Source: Acanthacorydalis orientalis (Eukaryota > Arthropoda > Insecta > Megaloptera > Corydalidae). Taken from it: a stretch of DNA of 64,000 bases. The DNA lies in NCBI GenBank assembly GCA_034766995.1, contig CM068325.1:4862446-4926445 (forward strand), in the 5' to 3' direction. Position numbers and translations under genes: made by a program. Positions 25,310 through 34,479 of the stretch are shown here, piece by piece (the first letter of the stretch is position 1; every line of letters starts with the position of its first letter). The notes beneath the pieces were generated by a model, which saw nothing but the letters and a program-made list of their open reading frames with translations, ran no database searches and was not told where the DNA came from.

Positions 25310-26367
25310 AGACGTTTGATTTCAGTCTCACTTTCCGTTCATTTCCAGGAAGAAGTCGGGTCCGCTCGTCCATCCGTCCGCCGACGAGGTCCCGCCGGAG
25401 AGACTCTCTCAGGAGGCGTTCCGTCTCCTCCGCACCGCTCGGTCGCTGCTCGACGCGACCGGCCCGAACCTCGTCAAGCCTCGTCCGACGGACGCCGCCG
25501 TCCCGGACGTCGGCCGGGCCGCCGCCGCCGACGACGAGTTCCTGCGTCAGGTCGCGCGCGAGTTCCCGCCGAAGCCGGCCGCCTCCGTCGACGCGACCCC
25601 GCCGCCGAAGCGGACCGAGAGCGAGTACTGCTTCATGGCGCCGTCGCGCGCGCTCAAGCCGCGCAGGAATAGCATCGCGCACTACCCGTCGTCGACGCCC
25701 GTCGCGTCCGTCAAGCGTCCCGGGTCCGAGACGGCGTTCGTCGACGGACGCCGGCCGTGCCAGAGACCGGACGCGGCCGGAGCGACGCCGACGGCCGGAA
25801 ACGAGACGAACCTCGCGCGCCTCCGGTCGAAATTCTTCGAGGATCTGAAGGGCTCGGCGCCGGACCGGCCGAGCTCGAGGCATAGGCTCGAGCTGGTCCG
25901 GGAGGGAGACGTGAAGGGCGCGGACGACGCACGGAACGATTCTGCGGGCGCGTCGCCGACCTTGAAGGCGACGACGACGGTCGCCGGGAGCGTCAGCTCG
26001 GCCGAGGACGAGAGCGGGTTCTCGTCGATGAGCTCGTTCCAAGAGGTCAGCGTTTCGCCTGTTTTTTCTTTACCACTCCCCCGCCTCCTCGTTGAAATCC
26101 TAATGCGTTGACGGTGTCTCGTTTCAGGTCGGCGTCCCGGTCTTCGACAGGCCGTACGAGGAAGATCGAGAAGCGGTCGGCTCGATCGCCGGCCGGTCGA
26201 TACGCACGGCCGAGACGATCGACGCCGACGAGACGTTCGGCGAGGGGTGCGACGAGCTGGCGTCGTACCGCGGCATAGGCGTGCCCGTCCATGTCGAGCA
26301 CAGGCGGTGGAGTTCGACGCCGGTCGCGACGGCCGCGAAGGATCCGCTGACGGTGCTGTGGGTGTGA
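14178..26367 (+). CDS. Coiled-coil protein with RSxSV repeats, five exons, unnamed
   Basis: Exons 14178-14360, 23696-23836, 23971-24362, 25349-26045 and 26128-26367 (TGA) join with phases 0, 0, 2, 0 to 550 residues. The first splice creates a continuous coiled coil ([19 protein letters not shown], heptad-like), continued by [14 protein letters not shown] and an amphipathic stretch [20 protein letters not shown] (to about residue 140). Three basophilic serine motifs follow, R157SLSV, R181SRSV and R213SRSV, each followed by H or VH. The rest is Pro/Ser/Arg-rich and probably disordered, with an acidic-serine block [13 protein letters not shown] (459-471) split from [12 protein letters not shown] by the last intron. 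There is no signal peptide or membrane segment, so it is probably a cytoplasmic scaffold or cytoskeleton-linked protein; that is inference. I do not recognise the family. Intron 1 is 9.3 kb and intron 3 is repetitive. Confidence 0.82.
14585..14637. repeat. (TA)n microsatellite
   Basis: About 50 bases of pure TA in intron 1 of the coiled-coil gene. Confidence 0.95.
14958..15025. repeat. (TA)n microsatellite
   Basis: TA tract directly left of the 81-bp minisatellite. Confidence 0.95.
15050..15685. repeat. 81-bp minisatellite, about 7.8 copies
   Basis: Phase markers TGCCCGTACTTCTCTAG fall at 15131, 15212, 15293 and onward, an 81-base period. Because 81 is divisible by 3 and the unit lacks stops, long frames stay open on both strands (27-residue peptide repeats). 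Copies are about 95% alike. The minus strand of the unit contains the 16-mer CAGGGCCGTATCTCGA, also found in the 82-bp family. Confidence 0.93.
15940..15983. repeat. 19-bp inverted repeat, strong hairpin
   Basis: GTGTCTTTGAACTCGAGGG and its inverse, with one mismatch, around a 5-base loop CTCCG. It stands alone, without flanking repeat, in intron 1 of the coiled-coil gene. Confidence 0.75.
16188..16340. repeat. Two (CA)n tracts
   Basis: CA runs at about 16189-16208 and 16317-16337 with unique GC-rich sequence between them. Confidence 0.85.
16457..16525. repeat. (TA)n/(TG)n microsatellite
   Basis: TA tract broken by TGTA steps, then a TGTGTG run. Confidence 0.9.
16805..17295. repeat. AATAAACGAATAAGTAAACAAATG-type minisatellite
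   Basis: About 490 bases built from the words AATAAACG, AATAAGT and AAACAAATG in 8- and 12-base registers, mixed irregularly. Minus-strand frames read Phe-Ile-His-Leu repeats and are not genes. Confidence 0.9.
17335..17510. repeat. ~30-bp tandem repeat, about six copies
   Basis: Unit TTCGATTGTTTTAAGCGCTG followed by TC(C/T)CCTG-type variation, directly after the preceding array. Confidence 0.85.
17529..17602. repeat. Isolated palindromic repeat unit
   Basis: A single degenerate unit arranged GGTACGAAAATAATTGCG, ~37-base spacer, CCGCAATTGTTTTTCTACCG. An isolated copy in this arm order suggests the original element. Confidence 0.8.
17603..18599. other. Intronic sequence without a recognised feature
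   Basis: Part of intron 1 of the coiled-coil gene. It holds small GATA/GATG and (GT)n (about 18270-18293) simple repeats; nothing else is supported. Confidence 0.5.
18600..19150. repeat. Degenerate ~80-bp repeat array, old relative of the 82-bp satellite
   Basis: About six or seven diverged copies of the unit seen at 39741-41615 (shared words: GTAGAGGCGACAGAACTTG, CCGTATCTCGACCAAT). Copies differ by substitutions and deletions. 18787-18802 reads CAGGGCCGTATCTCGA. Confidence 0.85.
19755..19811. repeat. (CT)n(TA)n microsatellite
   Basis: A CTCTCT run passes directly into TA. Confidence 0.95.
20351..20419. repeat. (TA)n microsatellite
   Basis: Pure TA of about 65 bases. Confidence 0.95.
20420..21280. 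other. Intronic sequence without a recognised gene
   Basis: GC-moderate sequence with short frames on both strands, none convincing, and a (TA)n tract at 21031-21061. Part of intron 1 of the coiled-coil gene. Confidence 0.5.
21281..21381. repeat. (TA)n/(TG)n microsatellite
   Basis: About 80 bases of TA, then TGTGTG. Confidence 0.95.
21540..22085. repeat. 32-bp tandem repeat, about 16 copies
   Basis: Core unit GAGATCAATGAAACAAATGA plus GCGCCGAAACAA; the phase word GAGATCA recurs every 32 bases (21734, 21766 and on). Two early copies carry TTGGACCCGGAAACAAGTGACC in place of GAGATC, and the same variant reappears at the right edge. GCACCAAAACAAG variants recur about 180 bases apart, hinting at a larger duplicated block. 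Confidence 0.92.
22086..23121. other. Intronic sequence with two tRNA B-box-like words
   Basis: GGTTCGAATC at 22486-22495 (+) and its like on the minus strand at 22691-22700. A short TA tract lies at about 22583-22600. No gene recognised. Confidence 0.45.
23122..23225. repeat. (TA)n microsatellite
   Basis: About 100 bases with TAGA/TGA/AAA interruptions, followed by (GA)n at 23236-23252. Confidence 0.95.
24430..25255. repeat. ~90-bp tandem repeat filling intron 3 of the coiled-coil gene
   Basis: About nine copies. Recurring words are GTAAAACAAATGAAGAGGAA, ACAGTAGGATAAATAAACAC and AGTCGAATAAAACAAGAGAA; phase markers at about 24615, 24708 and 24798 give 90-93 bases. With the TA tract to its right it accounts for nearly all of intron 24363-25348. 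Confidence 0.92.
25257..25306. repeat. (TA)n microsatellite
   Basis: 50 bases of TA about 40 bases upstream of the acceptor of exon 4 (25348). Confidence 0.95.
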
Positions 26368-26706
26368 CCGACAGGTACGGATGTACTCTCGGACCGTTCT
26401 TGTTTCGAGTCACTGGATCAGTTTAGAGTCCGGTACCGTTCCTGACGGTCCCTCAGAGCCGTCCGGATCGCTCTCTCACAGTGCTCGAATCTATTATGAT
26501 ACTTAGAGTCTCTCACAGTCTCCTACGATCTTGAAAAGTCCTTCTTTTTGTTCGCAGGTGCGGATTTTATCGTTTTTTTCACCGGAAAAAAACACACACA
26601 GCCTGCCTTCTTGAAGTATTCTTCAGTTCGGGCGGTTTTTTTAAATCTATGGACCAAAAATTTTTATTATTCTTAGGTAAGGAGGATACATATACATACA
26701 TACACA

Positions 26707-26747
<41 letters not shown>

Positions 26748-28592
26748 AGAGAGAGAGAGGAGGACCAGTTATGAATTCCACGAATCCTGACACAGAACCT
26801 AAAACTGTACATAAAAAAAAATTTTGGGACTGATCCGTCGTTTCGAATTCTCTCACCTGTCGATCGATCGATCAGCGGCTCTAAATCGTCGGACTTGTTC
26901 GTTTTATGGACAGTTCTAGTACAGAGATATGATTGAAAGATGGCCGTCCGTCCCGTGACCGGGAGTTGCGGACGGAACCGTCATCAGACGATTGACTATC
27001 GACGGATCCGTCTCGATCGGACCGTATCTTGGGACAGTTCGTCCATTTCTCAAGCCGTCCGAGTCGATTTTCGACTATCGGGTCTCGATCGTTGCCTCGA
27101 AACCTATCCGGGAAAAAATAAAAAGCGTCGCGTTAAAAAAAACGTCGGGATTCGAACCGCGATTCATGGCTGGTCGCACACTGAACACACGACCATCGAA
27201 CACGTTATCTTTGTGATGTTTATCGAGAGTAAATGTTTTTTAATTAAGATAATGGGAGGAGATTTATAGTAAGAGGCCCGCGGTCGGTAGGACCCGTGCG
27301 TCCCGTGTCTCGTGACTCGTCCGGGTCGCCTAGCGGGTCTGTCCTTGATGTTCTCCCGGCGAGGAGGCGCGCGCTCGGGTCGGACCGACCGCAGGTCCGG
27401 CATGTAGTCGGTATTTTTAGAGTCTCACGGAGAGAAATCAATAAAGAGAACATATATGTGTGTCTACATGTCTGTGTTCCCGGTTCGTGTCCCTTCATCC
27501 TTATCCCAGTGTCCGCGTTCGCGGCACACCCTCTATATAGATGTGGGGAAGTGGTCGGCATGCAAACTGTGTGAATTCTAATCGGGTTCGAGTATTAATT
27601 CGGGTCCGGTTCGAATCAAATCGTGCAGAGGATCGGATTTGAGTCCAGTCTTGTTTTCGAATCGCTTTAAACAAATGAATAGTAAATAAACAGCGGAGTG
27701 TCGGGCGGATTGAAACAAAAAACTGATATATAAATAAATAAACATTCGATGATCGAACAAATGAACGGGAAAACAGTTTGATGGATAAACATTAGACAGT
27801 CTGACAGATGAGAGAGAGGAACGGATATTTAAAAAAACAGATGGTCGAAAAACTCGATGGTCGCTCGAACGCTCGAGAAAAAAATATCCAAATCTCGATC
27901 TGTTTCGAAAATGAATCCGGCTCGAACTCCGTCGAACGTTTACACACATTCGCATGATTTTCAGTGACCGTCTCGTTCCGGTTTCACAAACGTTTGTGCT
28001 GTTTGTCTTAAGTGCGTGTCAGTCCGAGATCAAGGTGCTCTCGGATCTCTATTAATCGACAATTCTTATCTGACTTTCCAGATCTATGAATGACACGCAA
28101 AAAAACTCTTTCCGGCGGACTCCTTCCGCGCGATCGGTTCACTAAACAAGTAACAAAAACAAAAATCGAAAAAAAAGAAAAAATCGAATCAGAACCCGTC
28201 CTCAACTGTTCCGAGCTGAACGAAACTCCGAACAGTTTGACGAACGCTCGTCGAAAATTAAACAGTGTCCCACTAGAGACAGTTAATCGGTTCAGTGCTT
28301 AAGAAATTCGACGAAGTCCCGTTCCCGAGAACGGAATCCGTTCAGAACGGTGCTCTTTCGACCGAACGAACCCCTTCCCTGATTCTGGCAGATCTGTTCG
28401 CGTCGCAGGGGGCCGCTGTCGCAGATCCGGACGACGTACAAGGTAAGTGATCCAGATTTAACCTCGAAAATCTAGACTTAGAACGATAGATCGAGACCTA
28501 TCGATTCAGAGGCTCGTGACCGAATGTTCGACCGTCTTGAAACGATTCGGGCCCGTTCTTAAAGACGGTTCTCTTCTCAGGCTAGATGTTAG
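26368..28592. other. 3' flank of the coiled-coil gene and spacer
   Basis: Begins with the probable 3' UTR; the first well-placed AATAAA is at about 27437, so the end is uncertain. It contains (TA)n at 26708-26745, a minus-strand B-box region at 27135-27215 and, at 27660-27830, AAACAAATGAA/GATAAACATTAG words reminiscent of the ~90-bp intron repeat. Confidence 0.45.
27135..27215 (-). repeat. Possible tRNA-derived SINE fragment
   Basis: On the minus strand GGTTCGAATCC (27148-27158) is an exact RNA polymerase III B box, preceded by a tRNA-like GTGTTCAGTGTGCGACC stretch and followed by a T run. No full cloverleaf can be drawn, so this is not called a tRNA gene. Confidence 0.35.
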
Positions 28593-28662
28593 GCTGGTAG
28601 GAAAATAATTGCGGTGTGCGACGTTCGAATCCATGAGAGGAACCGTAATCGTTTTCCTACCG
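28593..28662. repeat. Isolated palindromic repeat unit
   Basis: GGTAGGAAAATAATTGCGGT, a ~30-base spacer, then AACCGTAATCGTTTTCCTACC: one unit only, in unique surroundings, in the same arm order as the isolated copy at 17529. Confidence 0.85.
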
Positions 28663-29525
28663 AATTGATAATCGTTCTGTGTATACTTTCTGACTGAATA
28701 AAATCAGGATTTGTATCCTTAATGTATGCAATCAACCGATCTGCATCGCACGACCTTCGATTTAGAACCGCGGATAGCTACCTGCAACGGCTCTAAAGAC
28801 CGAACCGGCGCCACAAGGCGAGATATTTAAATTCGCGACCGACAAAACGCTCCCGATCGATCGATCACCGCGGAATTTCGAATCGACGGCGCGCTGTATG
28901 ACATCGGTGTGTCGACACGCGGCGGCCGCACCCTGGACACGAACCGCGCGGCCGTGTCACAGAACCGGCGCGGTGTCGGTGCGCGCGCCGGCCGCTAGAG
29001 CGCGCCGCCGGTCCCGTCTCGCCGTTCGCGATTGATTCAGGCGACCTCGTGCGCCCGACGAGCGCACGCCGCCGCCAGTCGTCCCGAATCGACCGCGCGC
29101 GCCGGACTGCCGGCTCCCTGGACCGGTACACGTTCCCCGAACAGCCTCCGTGGGCCCGTCGGCGTACGCACGCATGCGAACACGACGTCCCGGCCGTGTT
29201 ATGTGAGTGCCGTGACAGATTGACACACACACATCCATCCATAGATCGGTTTCGTTTTCACAGAAGAATCGTTCGATCGTTTCTTGTTTTTTTTTTCTTT
29301 CCTCTACACGCCGTGCATGTATTTATAAACCTGTACGGTCGACACACACACACACACACACATAGATAATTTGTGGTGCCGTCGACGGCGTGCGTGACGT
29401 TCGGACCGTGGATCCGACGACCATTCTAAATATACTGAGACACACAGTTCATCGCCGGTTCATACGAGTGCGTTCTGGTGCCGCGTCGTCGTGTGCGAGC
29501 AGGACAGTGCGCGGCCGCCGACACT
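28663..29525. promoter_or_regulatory. CpG-rich upstream region of the first 5' exon
   Basis: CpG-dense sequence (28800-29220, 29380-29525) before the ATG at 29526, with (CA)n at about 29342-29362. Likely promoter and 5' UTR; no start site is fixed. Confidence 0.35.
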
Positions 29526-29622
29526 ATGTGCGACAGGGATAACCGGGCGTCGCCTGTTGTGTTCGAGAACGGGCTGAAAACGCTCGTCGGTCAGCCGGGC
29601 GATAATTATCCACTGATTAGCG
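29526..29622 (+). CDS. 5' coding exon A, unidentified large gene
   Basis: ATG at 29526 opens a 32-codon exon (MCDRDNRASPVVFENGLK...) that ends in phase 1 at a perfect donor, CG|GTAAGT (29623). Composition is exon-like and the frame is open upstream for 16 codons. No acceptor belonging to the same protein was recognised afterwards in the window, so its intron must be long. The peptide is too short for a family call. It shares phase with exons 49545-49908 and 56561-56906, suggesting alternative first exons of one gene. It could instead belong to a separate gene. Confidence 0.55.
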
Positions 29623-29887
29623 GTAAGTCGATCCCAATCTATCGAGCCGGTCGATCCGAACGGCCTGCCTGACGTTTGTTTACACGGCGGCGGCGACGCC
29701 GCGTCGTTCCGCACGCCGCGCGGCCGTGAACGAGCGTGCGCGTACGTCCGTCTCTCGCGCGCGCGCGCCCGGCCCGCTCGTCGCGTCTCGCTCGCCCGTA
29801 CACGCATGTCCCCCGCGCGGCCTTACTACTACGACGACGGTCGGCCGGCCGTCCGTCACGTGCCCGTTGAGGTTAAGTCCAGGCGCG

Positions 29888-29908
<21 letters not shown>

Positions 29909-29977
<69 letters not shown>
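29909..29977. repeat. (CT)n(TA)n microsatellite
   Basis: A CT run (about 29889-29908) passes directly into about 70 bases of TA. Confidence 0.95.
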
Positions 29978-29979
<2 letters not shown>

Positions 29980-30119
29980 TGTATCGTCCGATTCGAGTTC
30001 GATCTTTGATTCCGGCCGTTCCGTGGTCTCGATTTCGGATCGCGTGCACGTCGTTTCCCCGTCGACAGTGGACGATCGTTCCGTGGACAGTCTGACCGAA
30101 GGAAATCCTTCATGACGCA

Positions 30120-30480
30120 GGCCTTCGAATGATGACAGATCGATAGACAGTCGACTGTTAGTGATAGACCGAATGCACTCCGATAGACAGTTCTTCTCTG
30201 GACAATCTTTTGATATACAGACCTTCGATGTACAGTGACGGCGCAGGAAATCGTTCAGAGAACAGGCATCTAGAAGATTGACAATTGACTGTTAGTAATT
30301 GATCGGATTTTGTTGAATGGACAGCCCTTAAGTGGACAATCCTTCCATAGACATTCCAAGTAAAGAAAATCTTTCAAAAGACAAGCCTTTAAAAGATGAG
30401 AGGATAGATAGACAGTTGACGGTTAATTATTGACTGAATCCTCTTCGATAGACATTTTTTCGATAGATAATCATTCGACA
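30120..30480. repeat. Diverged ~125-bp tandem repeat, about three copies
   Basis: Recurring order: GATAGACAGT(C/T)GACTGTTA, a TTGAT/TAGA block, TGGACAATC, then ATACA or ATAGACA. It lies directly left of the 19-bp array. Confidence 0.65.
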
Positions 30481-30905
30481 GGCGATTGTCATACCGACAG
30501 GCGATTGTCATACCGACAGGCGATTGTCATACCGACAGGCGATTGTCATACCGACAGGCGATTGTCATACCGACAGGCGATTGTCATACCGACGGGCGAT
30601 TGTCATACCGACGGGCGATTGTCATATCGACAGCCGATTGTCATATCGACAGCCGATTGTCATACCGACGGGCGATTGTCATACCGACGGGCGATTGTCA
30701 TACAGACAGGCGATTGTCATACCGACAGGCGATTGTCATACCGACAGGCGATTGTCATACCGACAGGCGATTGTCATACCGACGGGCGATTGTCATATCG
30801 ACAGCCGATTGTCATATCGACAGCCGATTGTCATACCGACGGGCGATTGTCATACCGACGGGCGATTGCCATACAGACAGGCGATTGTCATACCGACAGG
30901 CGATC
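30480..30905. repeat. 19-bp tandem repeat, about 22 copies with higher-order structure
   Basis: Unit GATTGTCATACCGACAGGC with variants ACGGGC, ATCGACAGCC and ACAGACAGGC. The variant order (several ACAGGC, ACGGGC, two ATCGACAGCC, two ACGGGC, one CAGACAGGC) occurs twice in succession, so a block of about 11 units was duplicated. Confidence 0.93.
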
Positions 30906-31560
30906 ACAGGCAATCTTTTAAATGACAGTCTTTCTAAAGACGACCGTCCGGTCGACAAGTCGCAGCAGGGAAAATCACAAGGGACCCCCAAATCCTTGAT
31001 ATATATATAAAAAAAAAACAACTGGATGAAAACCGACTCCAGAGCACTCCGTCGGTCCAACTTTACATCCGTCTGTACTCGATAGTCGGACCGGCCGACG
31101 ATTGAGAGAGAGGGAGGAGACCGAGCGTACGTGGAGACGTGCACGTTCCAGGGACATCCCGTTCCGGACGGGACTCGAACCCGGACCGTCCGGGACGGTC
31201 CGTCCGCGCGTCCTTCTAGAATTCCGTCGCGTCGGAGCGAGAGAGAGAGAGCGTGTCCTCGACAGGACTCCGCACGGTTTAGCCGCGCCGACGGTCCGGC
31301 TTGCCGATTGTGCAATGGAACGAAAATAAAGTCGTTTTTCCGATTTTCACACTCTTATAACAATATTTACGACCGCACGCACACACACATCTATATTTAT
31401 TAATGTAGATGTGTGTGTGAAACACATGACCGCAAGTCAATTCGAAAGCACATGACTGCAATGTGTTTTTGGCAACGCTCACTACGAACGACAAGGAGGA
31501 ACTCGTTCTCTCTCGCTCGCGCGACGACCGTTTCATTCTGCAATCATTCTGGTCAAGGAA

Positions 31561-31561
31561 A

Positions 31562-31597
<36 letters not shown>

Positions 31598-31620
31598 TTA
31601 TATATATGTATGTATATATG
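31561..31620. repeat. (TA)n microsatellite
   Basis: TA with CA and TT interruptions. Confidence 0.93.
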
Positions 31621-32031
31621 TTAAAGAACGCGCATGAACGTCACAGCGGCCAGGCTATTTACGCAAACGATTTAAATATAACACAGTGTTTCTCACATGC
31701 ATTCAAAGTGGACACCTACGACGTGCCGCCGTGTACGCACACATTCATAAGCGATACAGGCCGGTCAGGAAGTCTGTGATAGAGTCGGCGGTCCGAACGA
31801 TAGATTAAAAGGGGCTCTCTAGGTGACGAGGTTAAAAATCTATGGCACACAAACGTCAGGACGCGGCGTGTTAACCCGTGCCGACACGGCGAGACGGCGC
31901 GGTCGTCGAGATTTTTGCGCGGGCGATTTGAATACTTGAAATTCGGATATCGGCGCCGGCATACACTATTCCCATTCGGAAGTGTTCGATTTCAATACAG
32001 TTCTATAATAATCGACCGTCTGACTGCGTTC

Positions 32032-32047
32032 GACGTGTATACACGTC
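32032..32047. promoter_or_regulatory. 16-base perfect palindrome
   Basis: GACGTGTATACACGTC, the same centre and CGTC arms as at 13023-13044. Function unknown. Confidence 0.55.
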
Positions 32048-32071
32048 AGTCCGAGACTCTGTTTCGGCGCG

Positions 32072-32093
32072 TTTGACGTGTATACTCGTCAAA
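32072..32093. promoter_or_regulatory. 22-base near-perfect palindrome
   Basis: TTTGACGTGTATACTCGTCA plus AA, with a single unpaired position, 24 bases after the previous palindrome. Confidence 0.55.
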
Positions 32094-32340
32094 TGTAAAA
32101 GTTATGTTTTCAAGGCGTGTCTCTTAAGTGACTGTCTGTCGAGGAATGATCTACAGGGTCAATCATTCACACTCGGTCGTCTATCGGACTGTTATCTTTC
32201 GAAGGTTCTCGTCCCTCGAACGATTATCCCTGAAGACACGGAACCGGTCGTCGACTTTCCGGACGACACAGCCGTGTAAGAACTCCGTTCCGATCGGTCT
32301 CTGAGTGAGGCGTTATATTTGTATTTGTAGTAGTTTTGTG

Positions 32341-32425
32341 CGCGCGCGCGTGTGTGTGTGTGTGTCCGTGTGTGCGTATGTATGTGTCTGTGTCCATGTG
32401 TGTGTGTGTACGTGCGTGCGATTTT
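32341..32425. repeat. (GC)n(GT)n microsatellite
   Basis: GCGCGC then GTGTGT with TCC and ATG interruptions. Confidence 0.85.
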
Positions 32426-32540
32426 CACAGTTTTCTATTATTATTTTTATTTAGTATTGATATTATCTGCTAGGGAATGTGTGTCGTTTGATTCACGCTC
32501 AGAATATTCTGTTTATCTTAACGGATTCATACACATGTAC

Positions 32541-32541
32541 G

Positions 32542-32607
<66 letters not shown>
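32541..32607. repeat. (TA)n microsatellite
   Basis: About 65 bases of TA. Confidence 0.95.
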
Positions 32608-32609
<2 letters not shown>

Positions 32610-32971
32610 AGTATGACAATGTACGCTCGAATCTCGCCGATCTATTTTCAGAAATTGATATCAAAAATCGAACATTGTTCGATGCGTAAAAGAAACTTCT
32701 TGTGATCTGAAGAAACTGTTAACGTTTTCGTTAACGATTCGTTTCATGCTTCAAGTCCGCCCGGTCGGAGAATTTGTACACGCACGCCAGGTACAGGTGC
32801 GACCGATCCAATAGAAAACCTTTCGTTTGTGTACAGAGGCACTTATCAATTACGGAATGATAAGATTGCATGATGTCGCCGCCAGCGTTTGGGATGGATC
32901 TATCTCTTCGCTCTTATCTCTCTGTACAAACAGACTTCTTGTCAATACCTTTCATTTATCTGCGGTTTATG

Positions 32972-33077
<106 letters not shown>

Positions 33078-33198
33078 ATCATCATCTTCTTCAGCCCCTG
33101 TTAATCCACTGCCTGGATAAAGGCCTCTTCCATGATTTTCCATTTTGTTCGATTCAGTGCCTCTCTTTTCCACAGTTTTCCAAGAAAGTTTTTAATAT

Positions 33199-33254
<56 letters not shown>
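33199..33254. repeat. (TA)n microsatellite
   Basis: 55 bases of pure TA. Confidence 0.96.
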
Positions 33255-33255
<1 letters not shown>

Positions 33256-33349
33256 CATTTTATGTATAAATCAAAATCAATTTTAGAAAGAAAAACTAGA
33301 TTATTTCAACAGAAACTCTTGTCACTCTCTCTCTCTCTACATAATATTT

Positions 33350-33580
33350 ATATATTTATTTTAGAATATTTTTCAATGAGATATTTTGGAAAACGTAAAA
33401 GTTTCACTAAAAAAAATGTCAGTGTATGAAGGGGAATTATTTTCAGTCACTGGTACAGGTCGAATAATCGGTAGAAAAATTTGAAATTTGCACCAGATAT
33501 CCAGAATTTTATCCTCTTTCGAATGATATCCTGTCTATTTTATTTTAGAACATTTTTCCATGAGTTATCCTTGAAAAATG
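33350..33580. repeat. ~181-bp satellite S1, inverted fragment
   Basis: Carries CAGAATTTTATCCTCTTTCG and the neighbouring CACCAGATATC block, the reverse complement of the array at 34480-35590. About one and a quarter units. Confidence 0.85.
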
Positions 33581-33654
33581 TACAAAATCGAACGACCGAA
33601 CATCAGAAAGAACAAGTGTTTCGATGAATGAATCTCTGAAAAAGTAAGTTCAGC

Positions 33655-33965
33655 AACAGATGAATAAACAGATGAACAAACAGATGAAGAAACAGATGAA
33701 GAAACAGATGAAAGAAACAGATGAAAGAAACAGATAGAAAAAATAAACAGATGAATAAACAGATGAATAAACAGATGAATAAACAGATGAATAAACAGAT
33801 GAATAAACAGATGAATAAACAGATGAACAAACAGATGAATAAACAGATGAATAAACAGATGAATAAACAGATGAATAAACAGATGAATAAACAGATGAAT
33901 AAACAGATGAATAAACAGATGAATAAACAGACGAATAAACAGACGAATAAAAAGATGAATAAACA
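33655..33965. repeat. 12-bp tandem repeat (ATGAATAAACAG)n
   Basis: About 25 copies, with variants GAACAAACAG, GAAGAAACAG and ACGAATAAACAG mostly at the edges. Reads as Met-Asn-Lys-Gln on the plus strand; not regarded as a gene. It sits between oppositely oriented S1 blocks. Confidence 0.93.
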
Positions 33966-34479
33966 GGTGGAAAAAACAGATGAAAGTCCGTATAAACACT
34001 TGCATTCGTTCGATTGTTTCTTTTTTGTTCGCACGTCTGCCGCGTTCTTTTGTTCTACAGACGTTGTCTCGTTTGTCATTTCTCCATGGCCACCTTCGGT
34101 TGGCCAGTAAGAGATCTAGAACTGCCTGCTCGATCGCACGAGTCCTTCGAATCGAGGAACGACGGTCCTGAAACACTCTGGACCGATGATTAATCGTCGT
34201 ACGCGCGCGCGCACACGCACACACACACACAATAATAAGTCACAGCTGATCCGCAGACGGAATAAGGTTGAAAAATATTTTAAGTGTCTTGTTGTTCGGC
34301 CACGGTTTCGAAATTTCGTGTTGCGGCCAAGCGACATGCCATTCTGGTCTGTCCGCCAAGAGACCGACACATACGACTCTGTCCCTCTCACGGAATCCCG
34401 TACTGCTTCTGTCTCTCTTCAGAACACGGATATCTCACGGTCTTCGCCGAATACGTTCTAAATAGATGGATTACCTCGT

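Larger units (their letters stand above)
31621..32340. other. Intronic/spacer sequence with two GTATAC palindromes
   Basis: No gene recognised. The palindromes at 32032-32047 and 32072-32093 are listed separately. Confidence 0.5.

Noticed and set aside
30480..30905. CRISPR-like regular array
   Set aside because: The 19-bp units are directly adjacent with no unique spacers, in eukaryotic DNA; it is a minisatellite.
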